NCBI GenBank assembly: GCA_000209465.1
Contig: GL890585.1
Location: 145,143 to 209,142, forward strand
Origin: Lachnospiraceae oral taxon 107 str. F0167
GTDB taxonomy: Bacteria > Bacillota > Clostridia > Lachnospirales > Lachnospiraceae
DNA length: 64,000 nucleotides
Direction: 5' to 3'
A program made the position numbers and the translations under genes. This document shows positions 41,386 through 50,002 of this stretch, one piece after another. Under the pieces are notes generated by a model. That model made no database searches. It was not told the DNA's origin and saw only the letters and a program-made list of their open reading frames with translations. Within the stretch, counting starts at the first letter, position 1. Each line of letters opens with the position of its first letter.

Positions 41386-42444
41386 ATGAAAAAGAGATTT
41401 TTTGCATTGGCAATTGCCACATTGGCATTATCTGCATGTGGACTTAAGAGTCCGGAGACTACAACAACAGCCGCAAAGGCGGATAACGCGGAGACAACAG
41501 CCGCAAAGGCGGACGCAGGAAGTGCAGAGGTAACTTTGGTTTATGCAGAGGTAAATCCGCTTGATACAATTGTAGGACAGACCGGAACCGCATTTAAGGA
41601 GAAGGTGGAAGAGCTTTCAGGAGGGAAAATCCATATTGATGTTCAGGCAAGCGGAGTACTCGGTTCGGAGAATGATGTACTTGACGGAATGCTTGGAGGT
41701 ACAGGTACTGTAGATATGTCAAGAATTTCAGCTTTCGCTCTTACAAGTTATGGTGCAAAGAAGGCTTCACTTCTTGCTATGCCATATACATTTAATACAA
41801 GAGAGCATTTCTGGAAGTTTATTGACAGTGATCTTTCAAAAGATTTTTTAAAGGAAACATCAGATTTGAATCTCGGTATTAAGAGTCTTTACTATGGTGA
41901 GGAAGGATTCAGACATTTCTTTACAAAGAATCCTGTAAATTCGGTAGAAGATTTAAAGGGAATGAAGATGAGAGTGTCAAATGATCCTATCATGAACGGT
42001 ATGGTAGAGGGACTTGGTGCATCACCTACAGTAGTTGCATTTAATGAGCTTTATTCGGCACTTCAGACAGGAGTTGTAGACGGTGCGGAGCAGCCTATAA
42101 CAAACTATCAGTCAAATGCATTCCCTGAGGTAGCACCTAATATTATACTTGACGGTCATACACTTGGAGCATTCCAGGTAGTTATTACAGATGATGCATG
42201 GAATAAGTTAACACCTGAGCAGCAGGATATTCTTGTAAAGGCGGGAGAGTATGTAGGTCAGGTAAACAGAGATATTGCACAAAAGGCTGAGGACAAGGTA
42301 TTGGAAGAACTTAAGGCTGCAAATGTAAATGTTGTAGAGGTAAGTGATAAAACACCTTGGAAGGAAGCAACAAAGAATGTTATTGAAAAAAATACAGCAG
42401 ATCAAAAAGAGCTATATCAGCAGTTACTTGATTTAGACAAATAA
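41386..42444 (+). CDS. dctP: TRAP transporter substrate-binding protein DctP
   Basis: A 352 aa binding lipoprotein; the lipobox is LSAC with cysteine 18. An Ala/Thr/Lys/Asp linker with a repeated 'TTAAKADNAE'-like stretch follows. The DctP fold shows 'LDTIVGQTGTAFKEKVEELS', 'EGFRHFFTKNPVNSVEDLKG', the ligand arginine block 'KMRVSNDPIMNGMVEGLG' and 'FNELYSALQTGVVDGAEQPI'. It should bind an organic acid carboxylate through that arginine. The start follows GGAGG. A hairpin separates it from the membrane subunits. Confidence 0.94.
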   Translation: MKKRFFALAIATLALSACGLKSPETTTTAAKADNAETTAAKADAGSAEVTLVYAEVNPLDTIVGQTGTAFKEKVEELSGGKIHIDVQASGVLGSENDVLDGMLGGTGTVDMSRISAFALTSYGAKKASLLAMPYTFNTREHFWKFIDSDLSKDFLKETSDLNLGIKSLYYGEEGFRHFFTKNPVNSVEDLKGMKMRVSNDPIMNGMVEGLGASPTVVAFNELYSALQTGVVDGAEQPITNYQSNAFPEVAPNIILDGHTLGAFQVVITDDAWNKLTPEQQDILVKAGEYVGQVNRDIAQKAEDKVLEELKAANVNVVEVSDKTPWKEATKNVIEKNTADQKELYQQLLDLDK

Positions 42445-42451
42445 TGTATTT

Positions 42452-42477
42452 ACCTCTTGGAGATTTCTTCAAGAGGT
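42452..42477 (+). terminator. Hairpin between dctP and dctQ
   Basis: ACCTCTTG pairs perfectly with CAAGAGGT around a 10 nt loop, followed by TTATTAATAA. Weak T run; likely limits expression of the membrane genes relative to the binding protein. Confidence 0.6.
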
Positions 42478-42502
42478 TTATTAATAAATAAAAGAGGTAT
42501 TT

Positions 42503-43039
42503 ATGTCAGGATTTTTTAAAGCTGTGGACAGGATAAAACCGGCATATGATGCAACATATAAGTTTGTTCTGTTACTATGTAAACTATTATTGATTGTGGA
42601 TATAGCAATCACAACTATGGCGGTAGCCGGAAGATATATTTCATTTATACCGGATCCGGCATGGAGTGAAGAAATTGTTCTTACCTGTATGGCATATATG
42701 GCGGTGCTGTCGGCGGCACTGGCTATCAGAAGAGGGGCACATATCAGAATGACCGCCTTTGACACCTATCTGCCTAAGGGGGTTGTAAGATTTTTGGATA
42801 TATTATCGGATATTGCCGTTTTGATACTTGCGGTTGTAATGATAGTGGTAGGTTGGAATTACGCTATGAAGATAGGTGCAAAGGGAACTTATGTAAGTAT
42901 GCCGAAGCTGTCAAAGTTTTGGCAGTATTTCCCGATTCCGCTTGCAGGTGCGGCAATGCTGATATTTGAACTTGAAGCACTTTATAATCATATAAAGGCT
43001 ATTTGCTTAAAAGAAGATTCACAGGAGGTAAAGGCATGA
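42503..43039 (+). CDS. dctQ: TRAP transporter small membrane subunit DctQ
   Basis: A 178 aa protein with four transmembrane helices. The DctQ pattern is 'SEEIVLTCMAYMAVLSAALA' followed by 'IRRGAHIRMTAFDTYLP', and a final helix 'PLAGAAMLIFELEALY'. AGAGGT precedes the ATG. Its stop overlaps the dctM start (ATGA), so the two membrane subunits are translationally coupled. Confidence 0.92.
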   Translation: MSGFFKAVDRIKPAYDATYKFVLLLCKLLLIVDIAITTMAVAGRYISFIPDPAWSEEIVLTCMAYMAVLSAALAIRRGAHIRMTAFDTYLPKGVVRFLDILSDIAVLILAVVMIVVGWNYAMKIGAKGTYVSMPKLSKFWQYFPIPLAGAAMLIFELEALYNHIKAICLKEDSQEVKA

Positions 43040-44331
43040 GTACAGAAGTGGCAATAGCGGTATTGCTTATCAGTTTTTTTGTAATGATATTTTTACGCTT
43101 TCCTATTGCATATGCGGTAGCACTTTCATCTCTGCTCTGCCTTTTGGCGCAAGGGCAACCGCTTTCAACTATCTGTCAGCAGATGGTAAAGGGTATATCT
43201 TCATTCTCACTTATGGCAGTACCTTTCTTTATAACAATGGGCTGTTTGATGGGAAGCGGCGGTATATCCGAGAAGTTGATAGCACTTGCAAATGCCTGCG
43301 TAGGATGGATGCGTGGCGGAATGGCAATGGTAAATATCGTAGCATCTTACTTCTTTGGAGGTATTTCGGGTTCAGCAGCGGCTGATACGGCTTCACTCGG
43401 TTCAATACTTATTCCTATGATGGTGGATCAGGGTTATGATGCGGATTTTTCCACAGCTGTAACAATTACATCATCATGTGAGGGACTTTTAGTACCTCCG
43501 TCACATAATATGGTAATATATGCGACAACAGCAGGTGGTATATCTGTAGGAAGTTTATTCCTTGCAGGATATATTCCGGGCGCATTACTTGCGGTATCAC
43601 TTATGATCGGTTCATATATTATTTCAGTTAGAAAAAAGTATCCAAAGGGTGATAAGTTCTCATTAAAGGTTCTTATAAAGCAAATCAGTGTGTCATTCTG
43701 GGCATTGGCGGCAGTGCTTATAGTTGTGTTCGGAGTGGTCGGAGGAATTTTTACCGCTACGGAATCAGCTGCGATTGCAGTTATCTACAGCCTTATTGTC
43801 AGTGTATTTATATACAAAGGTCTTGACTGGAAGGGTGTATGGAAAACTCTTGAGGAATGTGTAAATACTTTATCCATAGTACTTATACTTATTTCAACAT
43901 CAAGTATTTTCGGATATTGCCTTACAACACTTCATGTGCCTGATATGGCGGCAAGTGCAATTACAGGATTTACAAATAATCCTATAATACTTGCATTACT
44001 CCTTAATCTTATTTTGCTGATACTCGGATGTATTATGGATATGGCACCTATTATACTTATTGCTACACCTATACTTCTTCCGATAGCAAATTCCATAGGA
44101 ATCGGACCTATACAGTTTGGTGTAATGGTGATTCTAAACTGCGGTATAGGGCTTCTTACACCACCGGTTGGAGGAGTACTCTTTATCGGTTCAGCAGTAG
44201 CAAAACTGCCTATGGAAAAGGTGGTAAAGGCGACATTGCCTTTCTATCTTTGCATGATAATTACACTTTTACTTATAACATTTATACCTGTGATAAGCCT
44301 TGGACTGCCAATGCTTTTGGGTAGTTTATAA
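43036..44331 (+). CDS. dctM: TRAP transporter large membrane subunit DctM
   Basis: The ion-coupled translocation subunit, 431 aa with about twelve hydrophobic segments. The DctM hallmarks are 'MAVPFFITMGCLMGSGGISE', 'ASYFFGGISGSAAADTASLG', 'VTITSSCEGLLVPPSHNMVI' and 'MDMAPIILIATPILLPIAN'. The start is the ATG at 43036, 5 nt after AGGAGGT and overlapping the dctQ stop. The substrate is set by DctP and is not known; sodium coupling is usual for the family. Confidence 0.94.
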   Translation: MSTEVAIAVLLISFFVMIFLRFPIAYAVALSSLLCLLAQGQPLSTICQQMVKGISSFSLMAVPFFITMGCLMGSGGISEKLIALANACVGWMRGGMAMVNIVASYFFGGISGSAAADTASLGSILIPMMVDQGYDADFSTAVTITSSCEGLLVPPSHNMVIYATTAGGISVGSLFLAGYIPGALLAVSLMIGSYIISVRKKYPKGDKFSLKVLIKQISVSFWALAAVLIVVFGVVGGIFTATESAAIAVIYSLIVSVFIYKGLDWKGVWKTLEECVNTLSIVLILISTSSIFGYCLTTLHVPDMAASAITGFTNNPIILALLLNLILLILGCIMDMAPIILIATPILLPIANSIGIGPIQFGVMVILNCGIGLLTPPVGGVLFIGSAVAKLPMEKVVKATLPFYLCMIITLLLITFIPVISLGLPMLLGSL

Positions 44332-44339
44332 AAGATAAT

Positions 44340-44398
44340 AAAGGGCTGTTATTTATGGATTATCCTCGGATTATATCCTTAAATGGCGGCTCCTTTTG
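44340..44398 (+). terminator. Terminator after dctM
   Basis: A long imperfect hairpin: AAAGGGCTGTTATTTATGGAT faces ATCCTTAAATGGCGGCTCCTTTT with several G-U pairs, followed by a T run. Confidence 0.7.
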
Positions 44399-44481
44399 TA
44401 TAAGGTAAAATTTAGAATACGAAAAGTTTTAACAGATATATTTTTTATTGAGGTTTTCACATAGCTAAGTTTTAAATATAA

Positions 44482-44524
44482 AAACCGTGTATCAAAAATT
44501 GGAGGATTTTTTGATACACGGTTT
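44482..44524 (-). terminator. Terminator after the PTS operon
   Basis: AAACCGTGTATCAAAAA pairs perfectly with TTTTTGATACACGGTTT around a short loop. It lies 26 bases downstream of the minus-strand EIICB gene and could work in both directions. Confidence 0.9.
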
Positions 44525-44549
44525 ATTGTATTATATATTAAATATTTCC

Positions 44550-45995
44550 TTATTTATGCTTAGCAAGCTTTTTAAACTCATCCGCTACAAACTGAACCTT
44601 TGTACCGATAATAACCTGTACGGCAGTCTTTGAAGGTCTGATAACACCTGCTACACCTGCTGATTTAATCTTCTTTTCATCAACCTTTGTGTAATCCTTG
44701 ATTTCAAGACGAAGTCTGGTAATACAGTTGTCAATAGATGTAAGGTTTTCAGGACCGCCAACACCTTCAAGTATGATAGCTGCAACAGCGGTAAAATCAT
44801 CATTTGATAAAACAGCCTTCTTCTCTTCTTCCTCATCGTCCTCTCTACCGGGAGTCTTAAGGTCAAACTTTGTTATAACAAAGCGAAAGATTGCATAATA
44901 GAGGGCACCGTAAACAACACCGATTGGAATTAAAAGCAATGGATTTTGTGCAAATGGCGCCTTAAAGCTGAGTACCCAGTCAACAAGACCTGCACTGAAG
45001 TTAAAGCCTGCTCTAACAGGAAGAAGTGATACGACAGCAAGTGAAATACCTGTTAAAAGAGCATGGATAACATAAAGTAGCGGTGCAAGGAACATAAATG
45101 CAAACTCAAGCGGCTCTGTAACACCTGTAAAGAATGAAGATAGGGCGGCAGCAAGTAAAAGACCGTAAGCAGCCTTTTTTCTGGCATCCTTAGCTGTGTG
45201 ATACATTGCAAGAGCCGCACCCGGAAGACCGAACATCATTACAGGGAAGAATCCTGACATATACATACCTGTTTGTCCGAGGATACCACCCTCAGCGCTT
45301 CCCCAGAACTTACCGATATCATTGATACCTGCCACATCAAACCAGAATACCGAGTTGAGTGCATGGTGAAGTCCGAATGGAATTAAAAGTCTGTTAAAGA
45401 AACCGTAAATACCTGCACCTATCGCACCTGTGCTTAGAATTGCCTCACCGAAGCTTACCAATACACCGTAAACAACAGGCCAGATAAAGAATAATATAAT
45501 AGCTGCAATAAGTGAAAAACCTGCTGTAACAATAGCTACACTTCTCTTACCGCTAAAGAATGAAAGTGCATCAGGAAGCTTTGTAGTCTTAAACTTATTG
45601 TAGCAAACAGCACCGATAAGACCGCAGATGATTCCTATAAACTGAGTCTGTGTTTTACCGAATGCAGCAGGAACCGCGTCAGCTTCAACACCCATAAACA
45701 TAGCAACCGAACCCTTGGATAAAAGAGTTGTGACAACAAGCCATGAAACAAGTCCTGCAAGTGCTGCAGCACCGTCACCATCATCACTCATACCGACAGC
45801 AACACCTATGGCAAATAAAATAGCCATATTATCGATTATGGCACCGCCTGCCTTTAGAAGGAAAGCTGCCACAATATTATTACCGCCCCAACCGGTCGGA
45901 TCAATCCAATAACCGATACCCATTAAAATCGCCGCCACAGGAAGGCAGGCTACAGGAAGCATTAAAGACTTCCCAAGTCGTTGTAAATACTTCAT
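44550..45995 (-). CDS. PTS EIICB component, N-acetylglucosamine/glucose type (NagE-like)
   Basis: Imports and phosphorylates a hexose; 481 aa. The EIIC membrane domain (about 1-370) contains 'LMLPVACLPVAAILMGIGYW', 'GFFNRLLIPFGLHHALNSVF', 'YMSGFFPVMMFGLPGAALAM' and 'TGVTEPLEFAFMFLAPLLYV'. A linker 'LKTPGREDDEEEE' leads to EIIB with the phosphorylated cysteine in 'SIDNCITRLRLEIKD'. The linker sequence and overall pattern are closer to NagE (N-acetylglucosamine) than to PtsG, but glucose cannot be excluded. The start at 45995 follows AAGGAG. The EIIA domain is a separate gene upstream. Confidence 0.9.
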   Translation of the reverse strand: MKYLQRLGKSLMLPVACLPVAAILMGIGYWIDPTGWGGNNIVAAFLLKAGGAIIDNMAILFAIGVAVGMSDDGDGAAALAGLVSWLVVTTLLSKGSVAMFMGVEADAVPAAFGKTQTQFIGIICGLIGAVCYNKFKTTKLPDALSFFSGKRSVAIVTAGFSLIAAIILFFIWPVVYGVLVSFGEAILSTGAIGAGIYGFFNRLLIPFGLHHALNSVFWFDVAGINDIGKFWGSAEGGILGQTGMYMSGFFPVMMFGLPGAALAMYHTAKDARKKAAYGLLLAAALSSFFTGVTEPLEFAFMFLAPLLYVIHALLTGISLAVVSLLPVRAGFNFSAGLVDWVLSFKAPFAQNPLLLIPIGVVYGALYYAIFRFVITKFDLKTPGREDDEEEEKKAVLSNDDFTAVAAIILEGVGGPENLTSIDNCITRLRLEIKDYTKVDEKKIKSAGVAGVIRPSKTAVQVIIGTKVQFVADEFKKLAKHK

Positions 45996-46052
45996 AAGAT
46001 TCTCCTTGTTATAGTTGTAATCCCTTTGCCGGCCGGTCAAAGAGAAAATTTA

Positions 46053-46532
46053 TTAATTTGGTATTACTACCAATATTTCATTATCATTTGTCACAGATAT
46101 ATCTGTGATACTTTCAACAGATTTAAAATCCGCACTGTTGCAAACAAGCATTATTGTAACAGGATTAAACCCTGCCGACTTTATTTTTTCCAAATCCGCC
46201 TGTATAAGTGGATCCTTTGCCTTGACAATATCCCCGGGCTTTACGAAGGAAGAAAAGCCCTCACCATTCATCTTTACGGTATCAAGCCCGATATGAATAA
46301 GTATCTCTTCACCGGTATCGGCTAAAATACTTAAAGCATGCAAGGTCTCAAAAACCATTGTAACCTTACCGTTTGCAGGAGATGTGACAAGACCTTCACT
46401 TGGAATAACGGCAACACCCCTTCCAAGCATCTCGGATGAAAAAGTCTCATCAGGTACCTCCTTTATAGATACAGCCTTACCCTTCATAGGGCTGAGAAAG
46501 CTGTTTTTCTTTTTCTTAAATAAACCAAACAT
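46053..46532 (-). CDS. PTS EIIA component, glucose family (Crr-like)
   Basis: A 159 aa phosphocarrier that takes phosphate from HPr and passes it to EIICB. The two conserved histidines are in 'ETLHALSILADTG' (His65) and 'EEILIHIGLDTVKMNGEGF' (His80, the phosphorylated one). The start 'KGKAVSIKEVPDETFSSEML' and 'GRGVAVIPSEG' are typical. It lies four bases after the antiterminator gene and 57 bp before the EIICB gene in one operon. As a stand-alone EIIA it could also serve other sugar transporters. Confidence 0.95.
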   Translation of the reverse strand: MFGLFKKKKNSFLSPMKGKAVSIKEVPDETFSSEMLGRGVAVIPSEGLVTSPANGKVTMVFETLHALSILADTGEEILIHIGLDTVKMNGEGFSSFVKPGDIVKAKDPLIQADLEKIKSAGFNPVTIMLVCNSADFKSVESITDISVTNDNEILVVIPN

Positions 46533-46535
46533 ATT

Positions 46536-47372
46536 TTACTCCTCTGCCATAGTTACTCTTTTTATATGAATTGCCAAGTAAGTCATTTCCATCCTTGTTA
46601 TTTTAGAGTTGGTCTCGACTTCTATATACTTTGCAATCTTTTTTCCGCAGTCAAATTCCTTGGGATATTTATCTCTCATCATATCTTCAAAAATCATATC
46701 CTCATCATGGAGCATTTCATTTCTATAAAGCCTTTGAATAAGAAACTTCACATGAGTTACAAATCTTTCATAATGAATGGAATTTTCATTTAACTCGACA
46801 TTCAGCTCACTCTTTACAATGTCCATTATATCTCTCATAAGATGTGGAAGACTTAAGGTCTCCTTCATATGAGTGCTATACTGTGCATTTACAAAGTGAA
46901 GTGCAATAAAACCCGCTTCGGAATCAGGGAGCGAAAGTCCCATTCCATCATGTATAAGCCTAAGTGTATAGAGCCCAAGAGCATATTCCTGAGGATAAAA
47001 TCTCTTGATTTCCCACATAAGTGCATTTTCGGGAGTCATACCTTCCTTGAATCTCTCAATAGCAAAATTTATATGATCCACTAAAGTAATATATATATTT
47101 TGACTCAGTTTAAGCTTTTCTACATTGACGGCATAGGAAATAACATCATCTGTAAGTCTTATTCTTTCTATGGGTATGTCGGCAATCATATCCTGAAACT
47201 TAAGAAGAATCTCATTTTCATTGATTTTAAATACCTTCTCTATTTCAGACTCGGATATTGCATCTCCTTTTTTTCTGCCAAACCCGATGCCCTTACCCAT
47301 GGCAATAATTTCTCTGTTTTTATAGTCATGTGTTAAGACTATATTATTATTGATAATTTTTTCAATGATCAT
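46536..47372 (-). CDS. BglG/LicT-family transcriptional antiterminator
   Basis: A 278 aa RNA-binding regulator. The N-terminal CAT domain (about 1-55) reads 'IIEKIINNNIVLTHDYKNRE' and 'GKGIGFGRKKGD'; two PRD domains follow, with conserved histidines in 'TLVDHINFAIERF', 'LGLYTLRLIHDGMGLSLPDS', 'EAGFIALHFVNAQ' and 'EMTYLAIHIKRV'. It binds the RAT element in its own leader and prevents formation of the overlapping terminator. PTS phosphorylation of the PRD histidines sets its activity. First gene of the PTS operon; the ATG used follows a GGTGGT site. Confidence 0.94.
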   Translation of the reverse strand: MIIEKIINNNIVLTHDYKNREIIAMGKGIGFGRKKGDAISESEIEKVFKINENEILLKFQDMIADIPIERIRLTDDVISYAVNVEKLKLSQNIYITLVDHINFAIERFKEGMTPENALMWEIKRFYPQEYALGLYTLRLIHDGMGLSLPDSEAGFIALHFVNAQYSTHMKETLSLPHLMRDIMDIVKSELNVELNENSIHYERFVTHVKFLIQRLYRNEMLHDEDMIFEDMMRDKYPKEFDCGKKIAKYIEVETNSKITRMEMTYLAIHIKRVTMAEE

Positions 47373-47470
47373 ATCACCACCGTAAAGCAAATCAAACAGG
47401 GTATATACCCGCTTATCTAAAGGGATTCAAACCGCTGTAAAGCTAAATTTCCATACCCTCTAGTGATAAC

Positions 47471-47513
47471 AAAAAGACCAAATAAACCATATCACTATGG
47501 TGTATTTGGTCTT
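47471..47513 (-). terminator. Leader terminator controlled by antitermination
   Basis: On the minus strand AAGACCAAATA pairs with TATTTGGTCTT, followed by TTTTTG. Its first arm overlaps the 3' end of the RAT element, so the two structures exclude each other. Confidence 0.92.
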
Positions 47514-47534
47514 GCCTGTTACCAGTAACAATCC
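47508..47534 (-). promoter_or_regulatory. Ribonucleic antiterminator (RAT) element
   Basis: On the minus strand the sequence runs GGATTGTTACTGG...CAGGCAAGACC, the classic BglG/SacY/LicT target with GGATTGTTACT at the 5' end and GGCAAGACC at the 3' end. It folds into a short stem and is stabilised by the antiterminator encoded next. Confidence 0.93.
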
Positions 47535-47558
47535 TAAAATATTAGAATTTATGTAAGT

Positions 47559-47587
47559 ATTATGACAGAATTCTTAAGATAAATCAA
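47559..47587 (-). promoter_or_regulatory. Promoter of the PTS operon
   Basis: On the minus strand TTGATT (47587-47582), 17 bp spacer, CATAAT (47564-47559), just upstream of the RAT leader. Confidence 0.7.
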
Positions 47588-47875
47588 TCGGCAAAATGTA
47601 GGAATAAATTTTGGAAAATTAGAGAATATATATAAAAGTAGAGGAAACAGATATAAAAGAAAGAGAGGAATGGAGTTTCGGAGGAAATTTAACTGTCTTT
47701 ATAGTATCGAATACAGTATAATATAGTTATAGATAAAAGAGATTTGGATAATTATTAAAACAGCGCAACAGAGGATATATTTGGAGTGCAACTCCCGGAG
47801 TGCCATAATGCATTTACATAAGCATTTGATAATGAGTAAAATGCTTATTGACTTTTGTAGAAGGGAGAAACTTTT
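47588..47875. other. Intergenic region before the DUF3221-like gene
   Basis: No gene seen. A TATAAT at 47717-47722 may be the -10 box of the next gene, without a good -35. The inverted repeat TAAGCATTT/AAATGCTTA (47819-47847) lies 29 bp before the start codon, and the word GGAGTGC occurs twice at about 47782-47803. Confidence 0.5.
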
Positions 47876-48202
47876 ATGATAATATTTTCGAAAAACGGTG
47901 GTAGAAAAATGTCAATAGCCGCAATTTTGTTATCTCTTATTTGTCTGTTTACCTTGATAAATATGAGCAGAATCAAAGCTGATACATTGGATGGTGTGGT
48001 TATAAAAATACAGGATAGTTGCATTTTAATGGATTCACTTGATGAGAATGAACCGGGACCGGTTGAAGTATCATATCCTGATAAATTTGATGTTTCAGAG
48101 ATTATGGCGGGAGATAGAATAAGAGTATATTATACCGGAGGTATTGCGGAATCCCATCCGTGCCAAATCAATAAAACAATAAAAATAAAGAAGATAGAGT
48201 GA
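47876..48202 (+). CDS. Small exported DUF3221-like protein
   Basis: A 108 aa protein with an N-terminal hydrophobic segment (about residues 12-33) that acts as signal or anchor. The rest, about 70 residues, fits a small beta-barrel of the DUF3221/YobA type: 'DGVVIKIQDSCILMDS', 'PVEVSYPDKFDVSEIMAGDR' and 'IRVYYTGGIAESHPCQI'. Such proteins are usually lipoproteins, but no lipobox cysteine is present here. AAGGGAG precedes the ATG. It stands alone between the PTS operon and the arabinose operon; its function is unknown. Confidence 0.75.
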   Translation: MIIFSKNGGRKMSIAAILLSLICLFTLINMSRIKADTLDGVVIKIQDSCILMDSLDENEPGPVEVSYPDKFDVSEIMAGDRIRVYYTGGIAESHPCQINKTIKIKKIE

Positions 48203-48240
48203 AAATTTATATTTGGAGAAGGGTATAAAATATATTCAGT

Positions 48241-48275
48241 AAAAATCGTTCGTATATTTTTCGGGCGATTTTTTT
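48241..48275 (+). terminator. Terminator after the DUF3221-like gene
   Basis: AAAATCG pairs with CGATTTT, with an inner CG/CG pair, followed by a T run. Confidence 0.75.
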
Positions 48276-48630
48276 GATACTATAATCTATATGAAAGTTT
48301 AGTGCAAAGCATACTGTTATTGTTCTACAAAATTTAAAGTAATACATTTTAGTAAAGATTTAAAGTTGTATTATATAAAACTGCTAAAACCATCTGCAAA
48401 AGATATTTTTACAATAAAAGCAACAATAAAACAAGAAAAAATCCGCCTAAAACTAATATTTAACTATATTAAATTGTGAATAAAATAATTATTGAATAAA
48501 CACTGTATTTATATACCTCTATTTTAATACAACTTATAATAGATAAAAAGATGTATTATATTGTTTTGGGAAATGAGTTGTTTTAATATAAAAACATCAT
48601 ATAAGTTTTCGTGTATTTTAAGGAGGAAAA
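48276..48630. promoter_or_regulatory. Regulatory region of the arabinose operon
   Basis: No gene seen. Three related 11-base words lie here: AAGTTGTATTA at 48363, its exact reverse complement TAATACAACTT at 48525, and AAGATGTATTA at 48548; the last two form an inverted repeat just before a possible promoter (TTGTTT 48561-48566, 17 bp spacer, TAATAT 48584-48589). They are candidate sites for the AraR-type regulator encoded at the end of the operon. No catabolite-repression site was recognised. Confidence 0.5.
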
Positions 48631-49809
48631 ATGAAAAAGGTATTTAAAAGGATGGTAGCTTTGAGTGTGGTAGCAGCTATGGCACTTCCATTGGCGGCTT
48701 GCGGAAACAGTAACAATGCCGGTAGTAGTGCAGCCGGTGACACAAAGGGAATAAAGGCGATTGATAACAAGGATATTAAAATTGGAGTATCCATATGGTC
48801 ATCTACCGATGTACTTGGTTCACAGTGTAAAAAAATACTTGATGAGGCTGCAGATGCATTAGGCGTTCAAGTTCAGTATGTAGACCAGGGACATGTTTCA
48901 GAGAAAGTTACTTCATCAGTAGAACAGCTGGTGGCAGCAGGTTGCCAAGGTATCATAATTTGTAATTCTTCAGATACTGAGATGACTTCAGCTATAAAGA
49001 CTGCAAATGACAATAAGGTATATCTGTCCCAGTTTTTTAGAATAATAGATAAGGAAAAAAGTGCGGATATTTATAAGTTGGCAACTGATTCACCATATTA
49101 TATAGGAGCGGTACATGAGAATGAGCCTGAAAACGGTGAGAAGCTGGTAGAGATTTTGCTTAATAAAGGAGATAGAAATATAGGTCTGATTGGCTGGGAA
49201 CAAGGTGATGCCACATGGCTTGGCAGATGGGAAGGATATAAAGCAGGGGTTGAAAAGTGGAACAAAGAGCATCCGGATGATCAGGCAAAACTTTCCGAAC
49301 CGCAGTATGCCGGAACGTCATCTGAAGGCGGTTCTAAGGCGGCAGAAGCTCTTATGGCGGCAGATCCGAACTTAGATGCACTTATACCTGCAGGCGGTGG
49401 TGGCGATCCTCTTCAGGGTGTTATCGCGGCAGTGGAAAGAGCAGGCAAGACAGCCGATATAGATATAGTTTCAACAGACTTCTTACCGGATCTTGGTGAG
49501 AGGCTTAAAAACGGCTCAATGGCGGGTGAATCAGGAGGACATTATTGTGATCCTTTATTCTCATTTATGATGGTTTACAATGCAATAAAGGGAAACTATA
49601 CAGGTATTGAAGGTAAGTTTGAAGATGTATTGTTCCCGTATTTATATGTATCTTCACCGGAGGATTATGTCGATTATGAAAAGTATTTTGTAGAGAAACT
49701 TCCATATACAAAAGAGGAACTTGTGAGCATGTCGGAACTTAGTTTGGATGATCTTAAGGCAAGTGCCGCTAAGCTTTCTATACAGGATGCTATGGAGAGA
49801 GCAAAGTAG
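48631..49809 (+). CDS. Sugar-binding lipoprotein, CUT2 family (L-arabinose transporter)
   Basis: A 392 aa binding lipoprotein with lipobox LAAC and cysteine 24, followed by an Asn/Ser/Gly linker. The periplasmic-binding-protein fold begins 'DIKIGVSIWSSTDVLGSQCK' and contains 'QLVAAGCQGIIICNSSDTEM', 'NIGLIGWEQGDATWLGRWEG', and 'DALIPAGGGGDPLQGVIAAV'. First gene of an operon whose enzymes handle L-arabinose, so arabinose or an arabinoside is the probable ligand. AAGGAGG precedes the ATG. A long hairpin separates it from the permease genes. Confidence 0.9.
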   Translation: MKKVFKRMVALSVVAAMALPLAACGNSNNAGSSAAGDTKGIKAIDNKDIKIGVSIWSSTDVLGSQCKKILDEAADALGVQVQYVDQGHVSEKVTSSVEQLVAAGCQGIIICNSSDTEMTSAIKTANDNKVYLSQFFRIIDKEKSADIYKLATDSPYYIGAVHENEPENGEKLVEILLNKGDRNIGLIGWEQGDATWLGRWEGYKAGVEKWNKEHPDDQAKLSEPQYAGTSSEGGSKAAEALMAADPNLDALIPAGGGGDPLQGVIAAVERAGKTADIDIVSTDFLPDLGERLKNGSMAGESGGHYCDPLFSFMMVYNAIKGNYTGIEGKFEDVLFPYLYVSSPEDYVDYEKYFVEKLPYTKEELVSMSELSLDDLKASAAKLSIQDAMERAK

Positions 49810-49875
49810 TTAAAAATTATGGTTAAGTAATATATGTTTTGAGTAAAATATATATTTTGTTTATAGGCAGATTGA

Positions 49876-49985
49876 AATGGGCTGTTGCATTAAAGATAAA
49901 TAACACTCGGTACCAATGGTTTTAAATTATACGCCGTGGTAATTTGAGTATTATATTCTTAATAGTGACAGCCCCTTTCTAAAAG
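49876..49985 (+). terminator. Long hairpin between the binding-protein and permease genes
   Basis: Arms of about 40 bases (49879-49919 and 49934-49974) pair imperfectly; the outer GGGCTGT/ACAGCCC and inner ACTC/GAGT and TACCA/TGGTA are exact. CCTTTCT follows, giving only a weak termination signal. It likely lowers permease expression relative to the binding protein or stabilises the first transcript. Confidence 0.65.
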
Positions 49986-50002
49986 GTAATGAGGATTGTA
50001 GA

